A DNA stretch of 64,000 nucleotides, taken from the NCBI RefSeq assembly GCF_029522115.1, contig NZ_JAKWFK010000002.1:62001-126000 (forward strand), in the 5' to 3' direction. This document shows, piece by piece, positions 8,486-17,958 of this stretch. Positions within the stretch are counted from its first letter, which is position 1. Every line of letters starts with the position of its first letter. Both the position numbers and the translations under genes were made by a program. The notes under the pieces were generated by a model. That model did not search any database, was not told the origin of the DNA, and worked only from the letters and a program-made list of their open reading frames with translations. The DNA comes from Trinickia sp. Y13. Lineage in GTDB: Bacteria > Pseudomonadota > Gammaproteobacteria > Burkholderiales > Burkholderiaceae.

Positions 8486-9388
8486 ATGCATTCGATCCTG
8501 ACGACGCCGCGGCGCCTCGTCGTTGCTGCGTTGGCGATGTCCTCGCTCGCAGCCGGTCTGTTGACCGGCTGCGCGAGCGCGCCGCAGGTTCAGACGCGTG
8601 CCGTCGTCGCCGAGCGCGGCGCCGATAAGAGCACCGACCTTCGCATCGCCGAAAGCGCGCTCGAGAGCGGCGACACGCAGCTCGCCATTTCGCTGTTCGA
8701 GCGCGCGCTCCAAGCCGATCCGCGCTCGCTGCCCGCGCAACTCGGCCTTGCCGACGCGATCTACGGCACCGGCGACCTCGCGCGCGCGGGCGTGCTGTAC
8801 CGGCAGGCGGCGGCCGCCGAGCCCGGCAATCCGCGCGCCGAGCTCGGGCTCGCGCGTGTAGCGTTGCGCGAGCGCCGACTCGATGAAGCCATCGCGCGCT
8901 ATCGACGGCTTGCCGCTGCGCACCCCGAAAACGCCGTCGTCGCCGAGGGGCTCGGCGCCGCGCTCGATTTGCAAGGCCACCACACCGAGGCGCAGGCCGT
9001 CTACCGCGCAGCGTTGACGCACCACCCCGAAGCTCAGGGCTTGAAGGCCAATCTCGGACTCTCCTTGATCTTGGAGCGGCGCGCGCGCGAAGGCGCGAAC
9101 GTGCTGCTCGACATTGCGGGGCTGCCCGACGCGCCCGCGCAAGCACGCGAGAACTTGGCTCTCGCCTACGGTTTGCTTGGCAACGCCGAAGCGGCAAAAA
9201 GCATTCTCACGGCGGACATGCCCGCTGCATCGGCAGAGGACAACCTATCGTTCTACCGCGAGCTGCGCGAACGCTGGTCCGATGGAGCAGATTCGGCCGC
9301 TTCGACTGGCGACATCGCCGCACCCGGCGCCGCACGCGTCGAAGCGGTGCCGCCGGCACATCCGGCAATCGTTGGAGCCATCGAATGA
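8486..9388 (+). CDS. tadD: TPR lipoprotein TadD
   Basis: This predicted lipoprotein of 300 residues has a signal ending LLTGC, then several tetratricopeptide repeats (about residues 50-250, for example ALESGDTQLAISLFERALQ). TadD is thought to help assemble or stabilise the outer-membrane secretin. Two starts are possible: TTG at 8450, overlapping the tadC stop, or ATG at 8486. I prefer 8486 because GGGAGG lies at 8476-8482 and the signal peptide then begins at the N terminus. The stop overlaps the tadE start (ATGA). Confidence 0.88.
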   Translation: MHSILTTPRRLVVAALAMSSLAAGLLTGCASAPQVQTRAVVAERGADKSTDLRIAESALESGDTQLAISLFERALQADPRSLPAQLGLADAIYGTGDLARAGVLYRQAAAAEPGNPRAELGLARVALRERRLDEAIARYRRLAAAHPENAVVAEGLGAALDLQGHHTEAQAVYRAALTHHPEAQGLKANLGLSLILERRAREGANVLLDIAGLPDAPAQARENLALAYGLLGNAEAAKSILTADMPAASAEDNLSFYRELRERWSDGADSAASTGDIAAPGAARVEAVPPAHPAIVGAIE

Positions 9389-9813
9389 AACGGCCCGCGC
9401 GCTTCGTATCGGACGAGCGCGGCGTCGTCGCGCTCGAATTCGTGCTCGTCTTCCCGTTTTTGATGACGGTGTTGTTCGGCATCGTCGATACGAGCCTGCT
9501 TCTATGCGACAAAGCCGTCATCACGAATGCGAGCCGTGAAGCCGCGCGCGCCGGCGTGGTGGTGCGAGTCCCGCAGATGGCCGCGACCGACGTCGCAAAC
9601 GTCGCGCTCTCTTATGCGCAAAGCAGTTTGGTGACGGGCGGCACGGCGACGACGCCTACCGTCAATGTCGATCAGTCCGCAGGTACGTCGCCGGGCAGCC
9701 CGCTCGCGGTCACGGTCACTTATACCTATGAGGGGCTCGTGCTGGGCTCGGCGTTCAGTTCGTTGACGGGACCCGTCACAGTCACGGCGACGACGGTCAT
9801 GAACTATGAGTAG
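9385..9813 (+). CDS. tadE: TadE-like pseudopilin
   Basis: This 142-residue TadE-family minor pilin has a short leader ending DERG at residue 13, then VVALEF and a hydrophobic helix. This repeats the Flp pilin site (DERG/VSALEY) almost exactly, so the same peptidase TadV should process it, leaving glutamate at +5. The C-terminal part is a beta-rich soluble domain. The start overlaps tadD by four bases and the end overlaps the next gene by eight. Confidence 0.88.
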   Translation: MKRPARFVSDERGVVALEFVLVFPFLMTVLFGIVDTSLLLCDKAVITNASREAARAGVVVRVPQMAATDVANVALSYAQSSLVTGGTATTPTVNVDQSAGTSPGSPLAVTVTYTYEGLVLGSAFSSLTGPVTVTATTVMNYE

Positions 9814-10852
9814 ACGAACCACGCACCGTGCATCGATGCATACCTCGCTGCGCGGGCAGCGAGGCTCGGTCCCGCTTTGGTTCTTGCTGACGGTCTCGAT
9901 TCTTTTGACGTTCGGCGCGTTCGCCGTCGATTTGCCGCGCGTGGCGACCGTACGCAACGAGTTGCAGAACGCCGCCGATGCCGCGGCGCTTGCAGGCGCG
10001 TCGAAACTGCTCTCGGGTGGCAACGGCCCCGACTGGTCCGATGCGGCCAACGCGACGAGCGCTGCGGTTTCGCTGAACGCATCGGATGGCACGAAGCTTT
10101 CGGCCGCGAGCGTGCAAACGGGGTTCTGGAATCTGACTGGCGCGCCTTCGACGCTAGAGGCCCAGACGATCACGCCCGGCACCTACGACGCGCCCGCGGT
10201 GCAAGTGACGATCACGCGTAGCGCGAGCGCGAACGGCGGCGCCGTCTCGTTGCTGCTTGGCGGTTTTTTGGATCTGCTGAGTACGCCGACGAGCGCCACG
10301 GCCGTTGCGGTGGCTGCCGCTCCCTCGACCATCGGCGCTGGAGGACTGTTTCCGATGGTGGTCGATCAGTGCGTGTTGAACCAGTACTGGGACGCGCAAA
10401 CGAACGAACCGACGATCGATCCGTCGACGGGGCAACCGTACGAGTTTCAGATCGGCAACGGGCACCTCTATGGCGCAAGTTGCGAAGCCGGACAATGGAC
10501 GGCGTTTCTCGTCAATGCGGACGATGTGCCCACCGTGCGCGGGCTCATCGCATCGGGCAACCCTTCGCCGCTTTCGATCGGCGACAGCATTTGGATCGAG
10601 CCCGGGGTGAAGACGACGATCTACGACGACGTGCCGGTTGGCATGACGATCGTCATCCCGGTCGCCGCGCAGATCGATACGCACAGCTACGTGCCGATCG
10701 TCGCATTTGCCGCCTTCCACGTCGACGGAAGCTATGGCGGCAGCGACAAGTACATCGAAGGGCATTTCGTGAGCGGCTACCGGATACCCGTGCAGTCTTG
10801 GGGCATTGGACCGCAGTACGGCGCCTACGTGGCGCCGCGCTTGGCGTTATAG
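9806..10852 (+). CDS. tadG: TadG-like pilus assembly protein
   Basis: This 348-residue protein has the TadG-type N terminus: a basic stretch with RGQRGSVPLWF, one membrane helix (about residues 24-42) and the conserved FAVDLPRVATVRNELQNAAD segment followed by AALAGA. The remaining 270 residues are probably exported and rich in small residues; I see no clear von Willebrand A motif, which some TadG proteins carry. It is the last gene of the Tad locus and converges on the efflux operon ten bases away. Confidence 0.85.
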   Translation: MSRRTTHRASMHTSLRGQRGSVPLWFLLTVSILLTFGAFAVDLPRVATVRNELQNAADAAALAGASKLLSGGNGPDWSDAANATSAAVSLNASDGTKLSAASVQTGFWNLTGAPSTLEAQTITPGTYDAPAVQVTITRSASANGGAVSLLLGGFLDLLSTPTSATAVAVAAAPSTIGAGGLFPMVVDQCVLNQYWDAQTNEPTIDPSTGQPYEFQIGNGHLYGASCEAGQWTAFLVNADDVPTVRGLIASGNPSPLSIGDSIWIEPGVKTTIYDDVPVGMTIVIPVAAQIDTHSYVPIVAFAAFHVDGSYGGSDKYIEGHFVSGYRIPVQSWGIGPQYGAYVAPRLAL

Positions 10853-10861
10853 CGCTTTACG

Positions 10862-12388
10862 TCACCCCGCCGATCTGGCCGCCGCCGATGCCCCCACCGG
10901 CGCCGAAGCAGCACCGTAATCGACTGGCGCATCGGCCGGCCGCGGCGCTTCGCCGGTATTGGCGATCCAGCCGCCGCCGAGCGCCACGTAGAGATTCACG
11001 AGGTTCTCGAGCCGCGCCGCTCGCGCATTGACGAGCGACTGCTGCGCCGCGTAAAGGTTCGTCTGCGCCGTCAGCACCTGCAAGTAGCTGTCCACGCCGT
11101 TCTTGTATCGCAGTTGCGATAACTCCAACGTGCGCGATTGCGCAAACGTCGTGCGTTCGAGCGCGCCGATCTGCCCGTCGTAGGTGCTGCGCGCAGCGAG
11201 GTCGTCAGCCACCTCGCGGAACGCCGATTGAATCGCCTTCTCGTACTGCGCGATTTCAATCCGCTTCTGCACATTGGCCAAATCGAGGTTGGCGAGGTTT
11301 TGCCCGCCCTCGAAGATCGGCAGCTTGATCTGCGGCGCAAACGCCCACGCGGCCGAGCCCGGCTTGAACAAGCCGCCTAGCGTGGGACTTGCCGTGCCGA
11401 GCGAGCTCGTCAGCGAAATCTGCGGGAAAAACGCCGCCCGCGCAGCGCCAATATTCGCGTTGGCCGCACGCAGCGTCGCCTCGGCTTGCATGATGTCCGG
11501 CCGGCGCGTCAGCAAATCGGAAGGCAAGCCGGCGGGGATGTCGGTCAACAGCTTCTGATCGTCCAACCCGCGGCCCTGCGGCAGGTCGCCCGGCAACGGC
11601 TGACCGATGAGCAGGACCAGCGCATTCTCGGCCTGGGCGCGCGCCCGCGCTTGCGCCTCGCGATTGGCGCGCGCCTGCTCGACGATCGTCTCCGCTTGCC
11701 GCAGATCGAGCTCCGAACCCGTGCCGTTGTCGAACTGCAGCTTCGTGAGCGCGTACGAAGCCTCGGCCGTCTTCAACGTGTCGTCGGTGATCTTGAGCAG
11801 ATCGTCGACGGCGAGCATTTGCAGATACTGATTCGCCACCTGCGCGACCAGCGAAATCTCGGCCGCCTTGCGCGCCTGCGCCGTCGACAGATACTGCTCG
11901 AGCGCCTGGTCTTTCAAGCTGCGAATGCGGCCCCAGAAGTCGATCTCCCACGACGCGTTGAGCCCGACGTCGAACTCCTGCGAAATCGTCCGCCCGCTTG
12001 GCGAGAGATCGAGCGGCGTGCGCTGCACCGACTTGCTCGCTTGCGCGCTGATGGCCGGGAACAGTTGCGCGCGCGTGATGCGGTATTGCGCACGCGCGGC
12101 ATCGATGTTGAGCACGGCAACACGCAAATCGCGATTGTTGACGAGCGCGACGTCGATCAAACGCTGCAACCGCGGATCGGAAAAAAACTCGCGCCAGCCG
12201 ATGTCGGCCGCCGCCCGTCCGCCGGCCGTGTCGCCCGCGGTCGTGACCGGCTGCGTCGCATAGACGCCCGAGGCCGGGAACGTCCCCGCCACCGGCGCTG
12301 CCGGGCGCTCGTACTTCGGCTCGAACGAGCAGCCCGCTGCGATGCACGCGACCGCGAGCGCAATCAAGGATGGGTGTCGAATATGCAT
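10862..12388 (-). CDS. oprB: outer-membrane efflux channel, OprM/NodT family
   Basis: This is the outer-membrane channel of the tripartite RND pump. It has 508 residues from the ATG at 12388, giving a lipoprotein signal ending at AAGC (Cys about 20). Two outer-membrane efflux repeats follow (helical segments with AQYRITRAQLFPAISAQAS and AAFFPQISLTSSLG), and the C-terminal end is Pro/Ala-rich. The open frame could begin 12 codons earlier, inside the transporter gene, but the lipobox favours 12388. It starts one base after the pump gene ends, so it is part of that operon. The symbol follows Burkholderia bpeAB-oprB by analogy. Confidence 0.9.
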   Translation of the reverse strand: MHIRHPSLIALAVACIAAGCSFEPKYERPAAPVAGTFPASGVYATQPVTTAGDTAGGRAAADIGWREFFSDPRLQRLIDVALVNNRDLRVAVLNIDAARAQYRITRAQLFPAISAQASKSVQRTPLDLSPSGRTISQEFDVGLNASWEIDFWGRIRSLKDQALEQYLSTAQARKAAEISLVAQVANQYLQMLAVDDLLKITDDTLKTAEASYALTKLQFDNGTGSELDLRQAETIVEQARANREAQARARAQAENALVLLIGQPLPGDLPQGRGLDDQKLLTDIPAGLPSDLLTRRPDIMQAEATLRAANANIGAARAAFFPQISLTSSLGTASPTLGGLFKPGSAAWAFAPQIKLPIFEGGQNLANLDLANVQKRIEIAQYEKAIQSAFREVADDLAARSTYDGQIGALERTTFAQSRTLELSQLRYKNGVDSYLQVLTAQTNLYAAQQSLVNARAARLENLVNLYVALGGGWIANTGEAPRPADAPVDYGAASAPVGASAAARSAG

Positions 12389-12389
12389 C

Positions 12390-15300
12390 TCAATGTCCTT
12401 CGTCGCCGTTCTGGTTCTCGCCATTACCCGGCAAATGCGGCGCTGCGTGGTGCGCCTCCGCGCGGCGTGCGGCTTGGTCCGCGTCCTCGGCCTCTCCCGC
12501 GAACTTCGCGCGGATCACGACGAAGAACATCGGGATGAAGAAGATGGCGAGGAACGTAGCCGTCAACATACCGCCGATCACACCGGTGCCGATCGCATGC
12601 TGGCTGGCCGAGCCCGCGCCATTGCTGATCGCGAGCGGCAGCACGCCGAGAATGAACGCGAGCGATGTCATCAAGATCGGGCGCAACCGCAACCGCGCCG
12701 CTTCCATCGCGGCCTCGACAGGCCCCATGCCCTCGCCACGTTGCAGTTCGCGCGCGAATTCGACGATCAGAATCGCGTTCTTGGCCGAAAGGCCGACCGT
12801 CGTCAACAGACCGACTTGGAAGAACACGTCGTTCTCGAGCCCGCGCAGCGTCGCGGCGAGCAGCGCGCCGATCACGCCGAGCGGCACGACCATGATGACC
12901 GAGAACGGAATCGACCAGCTCTCGTAGAGTGCGGCCAGGCACAGGAACACGACGAGGATCGACACGCCGTAGAGAATCGGCGCTTGAGAGCCCGATTGAA
13001 TTTCCTGGAACGAAAGCCCCGTCCACGAGTAGCCGATGCCGGCCGGCAGCTTGGCCGCGATCTTCTGCATCGCCTGCATCGCCTGGCCCGTGCTCTTGCC
13101 CGGCGCGGCCGCGCCTTGGATTTCCATCGACGAGATGCCGTTGTAACGTTCGAGCTTGGGCGAACCGAAAGTCCAATGCCCCGTGGCGAATGAAGTGAAC
13201 GGCACCATCGTGCCCGACGCATTGCGCACGTACCAGTGGCCCATATCGTCGGGCGTCATGCGAAATGGCGCATCGGCCATCACGTAGACCTTCTTGATCC
13301 GGTTGTCGGTATCGAGGAAGTTGTTCACGTACTGCGAGGCCCACGCCACCGAGAAGGTCTGGTCGATCGCTTGCGGCGAAACGCCAAGCGCTTGCGCCTT
13401 CTCGCGGTCGATGTCGACCTTGAACTGCGGCGTATCGTTCAGGCCGTTCGGTCGCACGAGCGCGAGCGTCGGATCCTTGGCCGCCATCCCCAGCAACTGA
13501 TTGCGCGCAGCCATCAGCGTGTCGTGACCCAAACCCGCGTTGTCGGTCAGCTCGAAATCGAAGCCGGACGCCGTGCCGAGCTCAGGAATGGACGGCGGAT
13601 TGAACGGAATGACCATCGCGTCCTTGTAACGCGAGTAATGCATGAACATCCGTTGAATGATCGCCTGCACCTTCTCGTCGGAGCCCTGGCGCAAACCATA
13701 GTCCTTCAGCCGCACGAATACGAGACCCGAGTTCTGGCCGCGCCCCGCGAAACTGAAGCCGTTCACCGTGAACACCGATTCGACGAGCGACTTTTCCTGC
13801 TTGAGCAGATAGTCGGAGATATTCGCCAGCGTGCGCGCCGTCGTTTCTTGCGTCGAGCCCGTCGGCGTTTGCACGATGACGAACATGAGGCCTTGATCTT
13901 CCTCGGGCAAGAACGATTTGGGCAGACGCACGAACAGCAGGCCGACGGCCACGATCACCGCGAGATAGATCACGAGCCACCGCCCGGAGCGGCGAATGAC
14001 GTGATGCACGCCGCGATGGTATTTGTCGCGGCTCTTGTCGAAGGTACGGTTGAACCAGCCGAAGAAGCCCGTCGTCGCAGCATGCTCGCCGGGCTGAACC
14101 GGCTTGAGGATCGTCGCGCACAACGCCGGCGTCAGCACCAATGCGACGAGCACCGACAGCACCATCGCCGAGACGATGGTCAACGAGAACTGCCGGTAGA
14201 TCGCGCCGACCGAGCCGCCCGACAGCGCCACCGGCACGAACACGGCCGACAGCACGAGCGCCACGCCGACGAGCGCGCCCGTGATCTGCCCCATCGCCTT
14301 GCGCGTCGCCTCCCGTGGCGAGAGGCCCTCCTCGCTCATCACGCGCTCGACGTTCTCGACGACGACGATCGCGTCGTCGACGAGCAAACCGATCGCCAGC
14401 ACGAGGCCGAACATCGACAGCACGTTGATCGAGAAGCCCACGACGTTCATGATAGCGAACGTGCCGAGCAGAACCACGGGCACGGCGATCGTCGGAATCA
14501 AGGTGGCGCGCAAGTTCTGCAAGAACAGGTACATCACGAGGAAGACCAGCACGATGCCCTCGAGCAGCGTCTTGATCACTTCCTCGATCGACAAGCGCAC
14601 GAACGGCGTCGTGTCATACGGATACTTCACGACGAGGCCATGCGGGAAGTACTTCGACAACTCGTTGATCTTCGCGCGCACTTCCTTGGCCGTCTGCAGC
14701 GCGTTCGCGCCCGTCGCGAGCTGAATGCCCATGCCCGCCGTCGGCTGACCGTTGTACTTCGTGTCGAAGTTGTACGTTTCGCCGCCGAGCTCGACGCGCG
14801 CAACGTCCTTGATCCGCACTTGCGAGCCGTCCGGATTGACCTTCAACTGGACGTCGCCGAAATCCTTTGGCGTGCGAAGCAAAGTCTGCTCGGTGATCGT
14901 CGCTTGCAGCATCTGGCCGGGAACGGCCGGCGTGCCGCCGAGTTGGCCGCCCGCGATCTGGACGTTTTGCTGCTGCAAGGCCGTGACGACGTCGCCCGGC
15001 GTCAGGCTGTAGTTGGTCAGCTTGTGCGGGTCGAGCCAAATCCGCATCGCGTATTGCGTGCCGAACAGCGTCACGGTACCCACGCCATTGAGCCGGCTGA
15101 TCGGGTCTTGGATATGCGACGCGACGTAATTGGCAAGATCGTACTTGCTCATGCTGCCGTCTTCGGAGACGAACGCGAGCACGAGCAAGAAGCTGCTGCT
15201 CGACTTCGTCACCTTCGTGCCGAGCTGCTGCACGACCGTGGGCAACAAGGGCGTGGCGAGCGACAGCTTGTTTTGCACCTGCACCTGCGCGATGTCCGGG

Positions 15301-15596
15301 TTCGTGCCGGCATCGAAGGTCAAGGTGATCGTGGCGGTGCCGGAGTCGTCGCTCGTCGAGGACAGATAAAGCAGATGGTCGAGCCCGCTCATCTGCTGCT
15401 CGATGACCTGCGTCACCGTGTTTTCGACCGTCTTGGCCGACGCGCCCGGGTAGCTCGCCGAAATTTGGATCGAAGGCGGCGCGATCGTCGGGTACTGCGC
15501 GATGGGAAGATTGAAGATCGACGCGACCCCCGCGAGCATCAGGATGATCGCAATCACCCAGGCGAAGATCGGCCGATCGATAAAGAATTTAGCCAT
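12390..15596 (-). CDS. bpeB: RND multidrug efflux permease (HAE1, BpeB/AcrB type)
   Basis: This inner-membrane proton-driven drug exporter has 1068 residues, full length for HAE1 pumps. It starts [17 protein letters not shown], as AcrB-type proteins do. The proton-relay aspartates are present as the DD pair at residues 407-408 ([14 protein letters not shown] in TM4), and the TM10 lysine lies in [13 protein letters not shown]. The two periplasmic porter loops and twelve membrane helices fit the family. The adaptor gene is 18 bases upstream and the channel gene one base downstream. The exact paralogue name (BpeB or AmrB) is inferred from similarity only. Confidence 0.95.
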   Translation of the reverse strand: MAKFFIDRPIFAWVIAIILMLAGVASIFNLPIAQYPTIAPPSIQISASYPGASAKTVENTVTQVIEQQMSGLDHLLYLSSTSDDSGTATITLTFDAGTNPDIAQVQVQNKLSLATPLLPTVVQQLGTKVTKSSSSFLLVLAFVSEDGSMSKYDLANYVASHIQDPISRLNGVGTVTLFGTQYAMRIWLDPHKLTNYSLTPGDVVTALQQQNVQIAGGQLGGTPAVPGQMLQATITEQTLLRTPKDFGDVQLKVNPDGSQVRIKDVARVELGGETYNFDTKYNGQPTAGMGIQLATGANALQTAKEVRAKINELSKYFPHGLVVKYPYDTTPFVRLSIEEVIKTLLEGIVLVFLVMYLFLQNLRATLIPTIAVPVVLLGTFAIMNVVGFSINVLSMFGLVLAIGLLVDDAIVVVENVERVMSEEGLSPREATRKAMGQITGALVGVALVLSAVFVPVALSGGSVGAIYRQFSLTIVSAMVLSVLVALVLTPALCATILKPVQPGEHAATTGFFGWFNRTFDKSRDKYHRGVHHVIRRSGRWLVIYLAVIVAVGLLFVRLPKSFLPEEDQGLMFVIVQTPTGSTQETTARTLANISDYLLKQEKSLVESVFTVNGFSFAGRGQNSGLVFVRLKDYGLRQGSDEKVQAIIQRMFMHYSRYKDAMVIPFNPPSIPELGTASGFDFELTDNAGLGHDTLMAARNQLLGMAAKDPTLALVRPNGLNDTPQFKVDIDREKAQALGVSPQAIDQTFSVAWASQYVNNFLDTDNRIKKVYVMADAPFRMTPDDMGHWYVRNASGTMVPFTSFATGHWTFGSPKLERYNGISSMEIQGAAAPGKSTGQAMQAMQKIAAKLPAGIGYSWTGLSFQEIQSGSQAPILYGVSILVVFLCLAALYESWSIPFSVIMVVPLGVIGALLAATLRGLENDVFFQVGLLTTVGLSAKNAILIVEFARELQRGEGMGPVEAAMEAARLRLRPILMTSLAFILGVLPLAISNGAGSASQHAIGTGVIGGMLTATFLAIFFIPMFFVVIRAKFAGEAEDADQAARRAEAHHAAPHLPGNGENQNGDEGH

Positions 15597-15614
15597 GTAG
15601 CGGGCTCTCCGTGA

Positions 15615-16862
15615 TCAACCTGCGGACGCGCCGGACGCCGGCGCGGCCGAGCCGCCGACAGCCGCAGCCGCGTTGCCGCCCGAAGCGGCGGGCGCGGGCG
15701 TGGCCGACGCGCCGATGGCGGTCGCCGGCAATTGGGCCGGCACGGCCTTCACTTGCATGCCGGGGTGCACCTTCTCCGTGCCCTGCACGATCACGCGATC
15801 GCCCGGCTGCAATCCGCTATCGACGATCCAATCGGGGCCTTGCATGCCCGCGGTGACGAGCGTGCGCGGTGCGACCTTGTTGTCGGGGCCGACCACGAGC
15901 GCGATCGGCGTGCCCTTTTGGTCGTGCGTCACGCCGATCTGCGGCACGAGCATCGCGTGCTCGTTCACGCCTTCTTCGATGCGCGCCCGCACGAACATGC
16001 CGGGCAGCAGCACGCGGTTGGGGTTCGGAAACAGCGCGCGGATCGTGACCGAACCGGTGGATTGATCGACGGTGACGTCGGAGAACTGCAATTTGCCCGG
16101 CAGCGGGTACGGGCGGCCATCTTCGAGAATCAGGGTGACCTTGGCGGCGCCCGGGCCTGTCGTTTTCAAGCGCCCTTCCTGCACGTCGCGGCGCAGCTTC
16201 AGGCCATCGAGGCTCGATTGCGTCAAATCGACGTACATCGGATCCAGTTGCTGGATCGTATTCATCAGCGTCGCTTGGCTCGCCTGCACGTAGGCGCCGG
16301 GCGTGACCTGGGAGACGCCGGTGCGGCCCGAGATCGGCGCGACGACATCGGTGTAGCCGAGATTGATCTGAGCCGTTTCCACCGACGCTTTGCCGGCGGC
16401 GACATCGGCCTGCGCCTGACCTTGCGCGGCCACCGCGTTGTCGAAGTCCTGCTTGCTGACGGCGTTCGCGGCAACGAGCACCTTGTAGCGATTGGCCTGC
16501 GCGGTCGTGGTGGCGAGATTGGCTTGCGCCTTGGCGAGCGTCGCTTTCGCGCTGTTGAGCGCGGCTTGATACGGCGCCGGGTCGATCTTGTAGAGCCGCT
16601 GGCCCGCCTTCACTTCGCTGCCTTCGGTGAATTCGCGCCGCTGCACGATGCCGTCCACGCGCGCGCGCACTTGGGCGACGAGAAACGCGTTGGTGCGGCC
16701 CGGCAGCTCGGTGACCACCGGCACGGCGCTCGGCTGCACGGTGAAGACACCGACTTCCGGTGTTTGCTGCGGTGGCGCCGAGGGTTTCTGTCCGCACGCT
16801 GCGAGCGCGACAGCCGCCGCCGCGGCGCAGATTAAGCGAAATGGAACCGGTTGGACACGCAT
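15615..16862 (-). CDS. bpeA: RND efflux periplasmic adaptor (BpeA/AcrA type)
   Basis: This membrane-fusion protein of 415 residues links the pump to the outer-membrane channel. It has a lipoprotein signal ending at ALAAC (Cys about 23), a lipoyl/barrel-sandwich half (VRARVDGIVQRREFTEGSEV), an alpha-helical hairpin (about 95-160), then beta-barrel (VTIRALFPNPNRVLLPGMFV) and membrane-proximal domains. The tail is Ala/Gly-rich. It is the first gene of the efflux operon, with the operator/promoter about 270 bases upstream. Confidence 0.94.
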   Translation of the reverse strand: MRVQPVPFRLICAAAAAVALAACGQKPSAPPQQTPEVGVFTVQPSAVPVVTELPGRTNAFLVAQVRARVDGIVQRREFTEGSEVKAGQRLYKIDPAPYQAALNSAKATLAKAQANLATTTAQANRYKVLVAANAVSKQDFDNAVAAQGQAQADVAAGKASVETAQINLGYTDVVAPISGRTGVSQVTPGAYVQASQATLMNTIQQLDPMYVDLTQSSLDGLKLRRDVQEGRLKTTGPGAAKVTLILEDGRPYPLPGKLQFSDVTVDQSTGSVTIRALFPNPNRVLLPGMFVRARIEEGVNEHAMLVPQIGVTHDQKGTPIALVVGPDNKVAPRTLVTAGMQGPDWIVDSGLQPGDRVIVQGTEKVHPGMQVKAVPAQLPATAIGASATPAPAASGGNAAAAVGGSAAPASGASAG

Positions 16863-17126
16863 GGAGCAACCTCTGGTCTATTGACTGGGAATGAAATGAT
16901 CCTGTCGCGCCTCTTCCCCCGCGAGGCGCGAAGCGCGACGGTCGTCGCGAAACGCTTGACGCTTGATGTCAGCCGAGGGACGAGGATCGCGCGCCCCGCA
17001 TCGGGGGCGCTGCACGAGCCGCGCGAGGAGCGCGCGAGCGGCGGCAAACGACGGCCGGCTTACGCGCACAAACGACTGACGATATTACCCGCGATTTCAC
17101 TCACGGCGCTTCAAACGCTGCGGCGT

Positions 17127-17156
17127 ATTGTATATACATACTCGACTGTATGTAAA
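17127..17156 (-). promoter_or_regulatory. predicted sigma-70 promoter of the efflux operon
   Basis: On the minus strand, TTTACA (17156-17151) is followed by a 16-base spacer and TATACA (17134-17129), or by an 18-base spacer and TACAAT (17132-17127). The palindromic operator fills the spacer, which is where a TetR repressor would block RNA polymerase. This is read from the sequence only; no start site is known. Confidence 0.6.
17135..17154. promoter_or_regulatory. AcrR/TtgR-like operator palindrome
   Basis: A perfect 7-base inverted repeat, TACATAC and GTATGTA, is separated by TCGACT. The half-sites are the same as those of the known AcrR operator of enterobacteria. It lies between the divergent tetR and adaptor genes and inside their likely promoters, so it is the probable binding site of the adjacent repressor. 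Confidence 0.82.
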
Positions 17157-17280
17157 ATGGCATCTGTTACACAAGATTCCAGGCCCGCGCCGGGCTTGCC
17201 CTTTTCGGGCAAATTCGTAGCAAAGCAGCCGGCGGCGGCACCCCCCGCGCTTTCACGCCCGCGCCACGGGCATCGCAAAA

Positions 17281-17934
17281 ATGGTCAGACGAACGAAGGA
17301 AGAAGCTCTGCAAACGCGCAATCGCATCCTGGATGCGGCCGAGCAGGTCTTTTACGACAAGGGCGTGTCGCGCACGTCGCTCGCCGATATCGCGGCGCAG
17401 GCGGGCGTCACGCGGGGCGCGATTTACTGGCACTTCGCCAACAAGGGGGACTTGTTCACGGCCATGTTCGACCGCGTGCTGTTACCGCTCGACGAGCTCG
17501 GCGCGCGGCCCGACGACCTCGACGACGACGATCCGCTGGCTCGCCTCGCCACGGTCTTGAAATGGTGTCTGCATGCGGCATCGGACGACGCGCGGCGCCG
17601 GCGCGTGTTCGACATCTTGTTTCTGAAATGCGAATTCGTCGATGAGATGGGGCCGGTCAAGGAGCGCCATCAAACCAGCATGCGCGAAGGCGTCGGCAAG
17701 ATCGAGCAGGACTTGCTGCTCGCCGTGGAGAAGGCGCAACTGCCAGCCGACCTCGACACGCGCCGCAGCGCGCTCTATCTGCACGCCGTCGTGGGCGGAT
17801 GCTTGCGCGACACGCTGCTGCTGCCCGCTTCGGTCGAGTTCGCTTCGCACACCGACGCGTTCATCGATGCTTGCATCGACGCCCTGCGCACGAGCGCGGC
17901 GCTGCGCAAGCCGGCCCATGCAGTGAGCGGTTGA
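17281..17934 (+). CDS. bpeR: TetR-family efflux repressor (BpeR/AcrR type)
   Basis: This 217-residue regulator has the N-terminal TetR helix-turn-helix (TSLADIAAQAGVTRGAIYWH, about residues 33-52) and an AcrR-like ligand-binding domain. The opening residues MVRRTKEEALQTRNRILDAA are typical of AcrR, TtgR and BpeR repressors. It diverges from the efflux operon and lies beside the AcrR-like palindrome. It probably represses the pump, and possibly itself, until a drug ligand binds. Confidence 0.92.
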   Translation: MVRRTKEEALQTRNRILDAAEQVFYDKGVSRTSLADIAAQAGVTRGAIYWHFANKGDLFTAMFDRVLLPLDELGARPDDLDDDDPLARLATVLKWCLHAASDDARRRRVFDILFLKCEFVDEMGPVKERHQTSMREGVGKIEQDLLLAVEKAQLPADLDTRRSALYLHAVVGGCLRDTLLLPASVEFASHTDAFIDACIDALRTSAALRKPAHAVSG

Positions 17935-17958
17935 ATGCGGGTTCGAGGTTCAGCCTCG

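Larger units (their letters stand above)
16863..17280. other. divergent efflux/repressor control region
   Basis: This is a 418-base intergenic region between the divergent adaptor and TetR genes, with no convincing gene. It holds an AcrR-like palindrome at 17135-17154 and overlapping promoters on both strands, described separately. There is also a GC hairpin (GCGCCCC 16991-16997 / GGGGCGC 17004-17010) in the presumed leader of the pump transcript. The leader of the adaptor mRNA would be roughly 250 bases long. Confidence 0.75.

Noticed and set aside
12342-13193. Plus-strand frame over the start of the outer-membrane channel gene and the end of the pump gene
   Set aside because: Shadow of real minus-strand genes; no signal, domain or ribosome site.
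13236-15614. A 792-codon plus-strand frame opposite the RND pump gene
   Set aside because: Composition is Arg/His/Asp-rich with no motif; the minus strand encodes a full-length HAE1 pump with all key residues.
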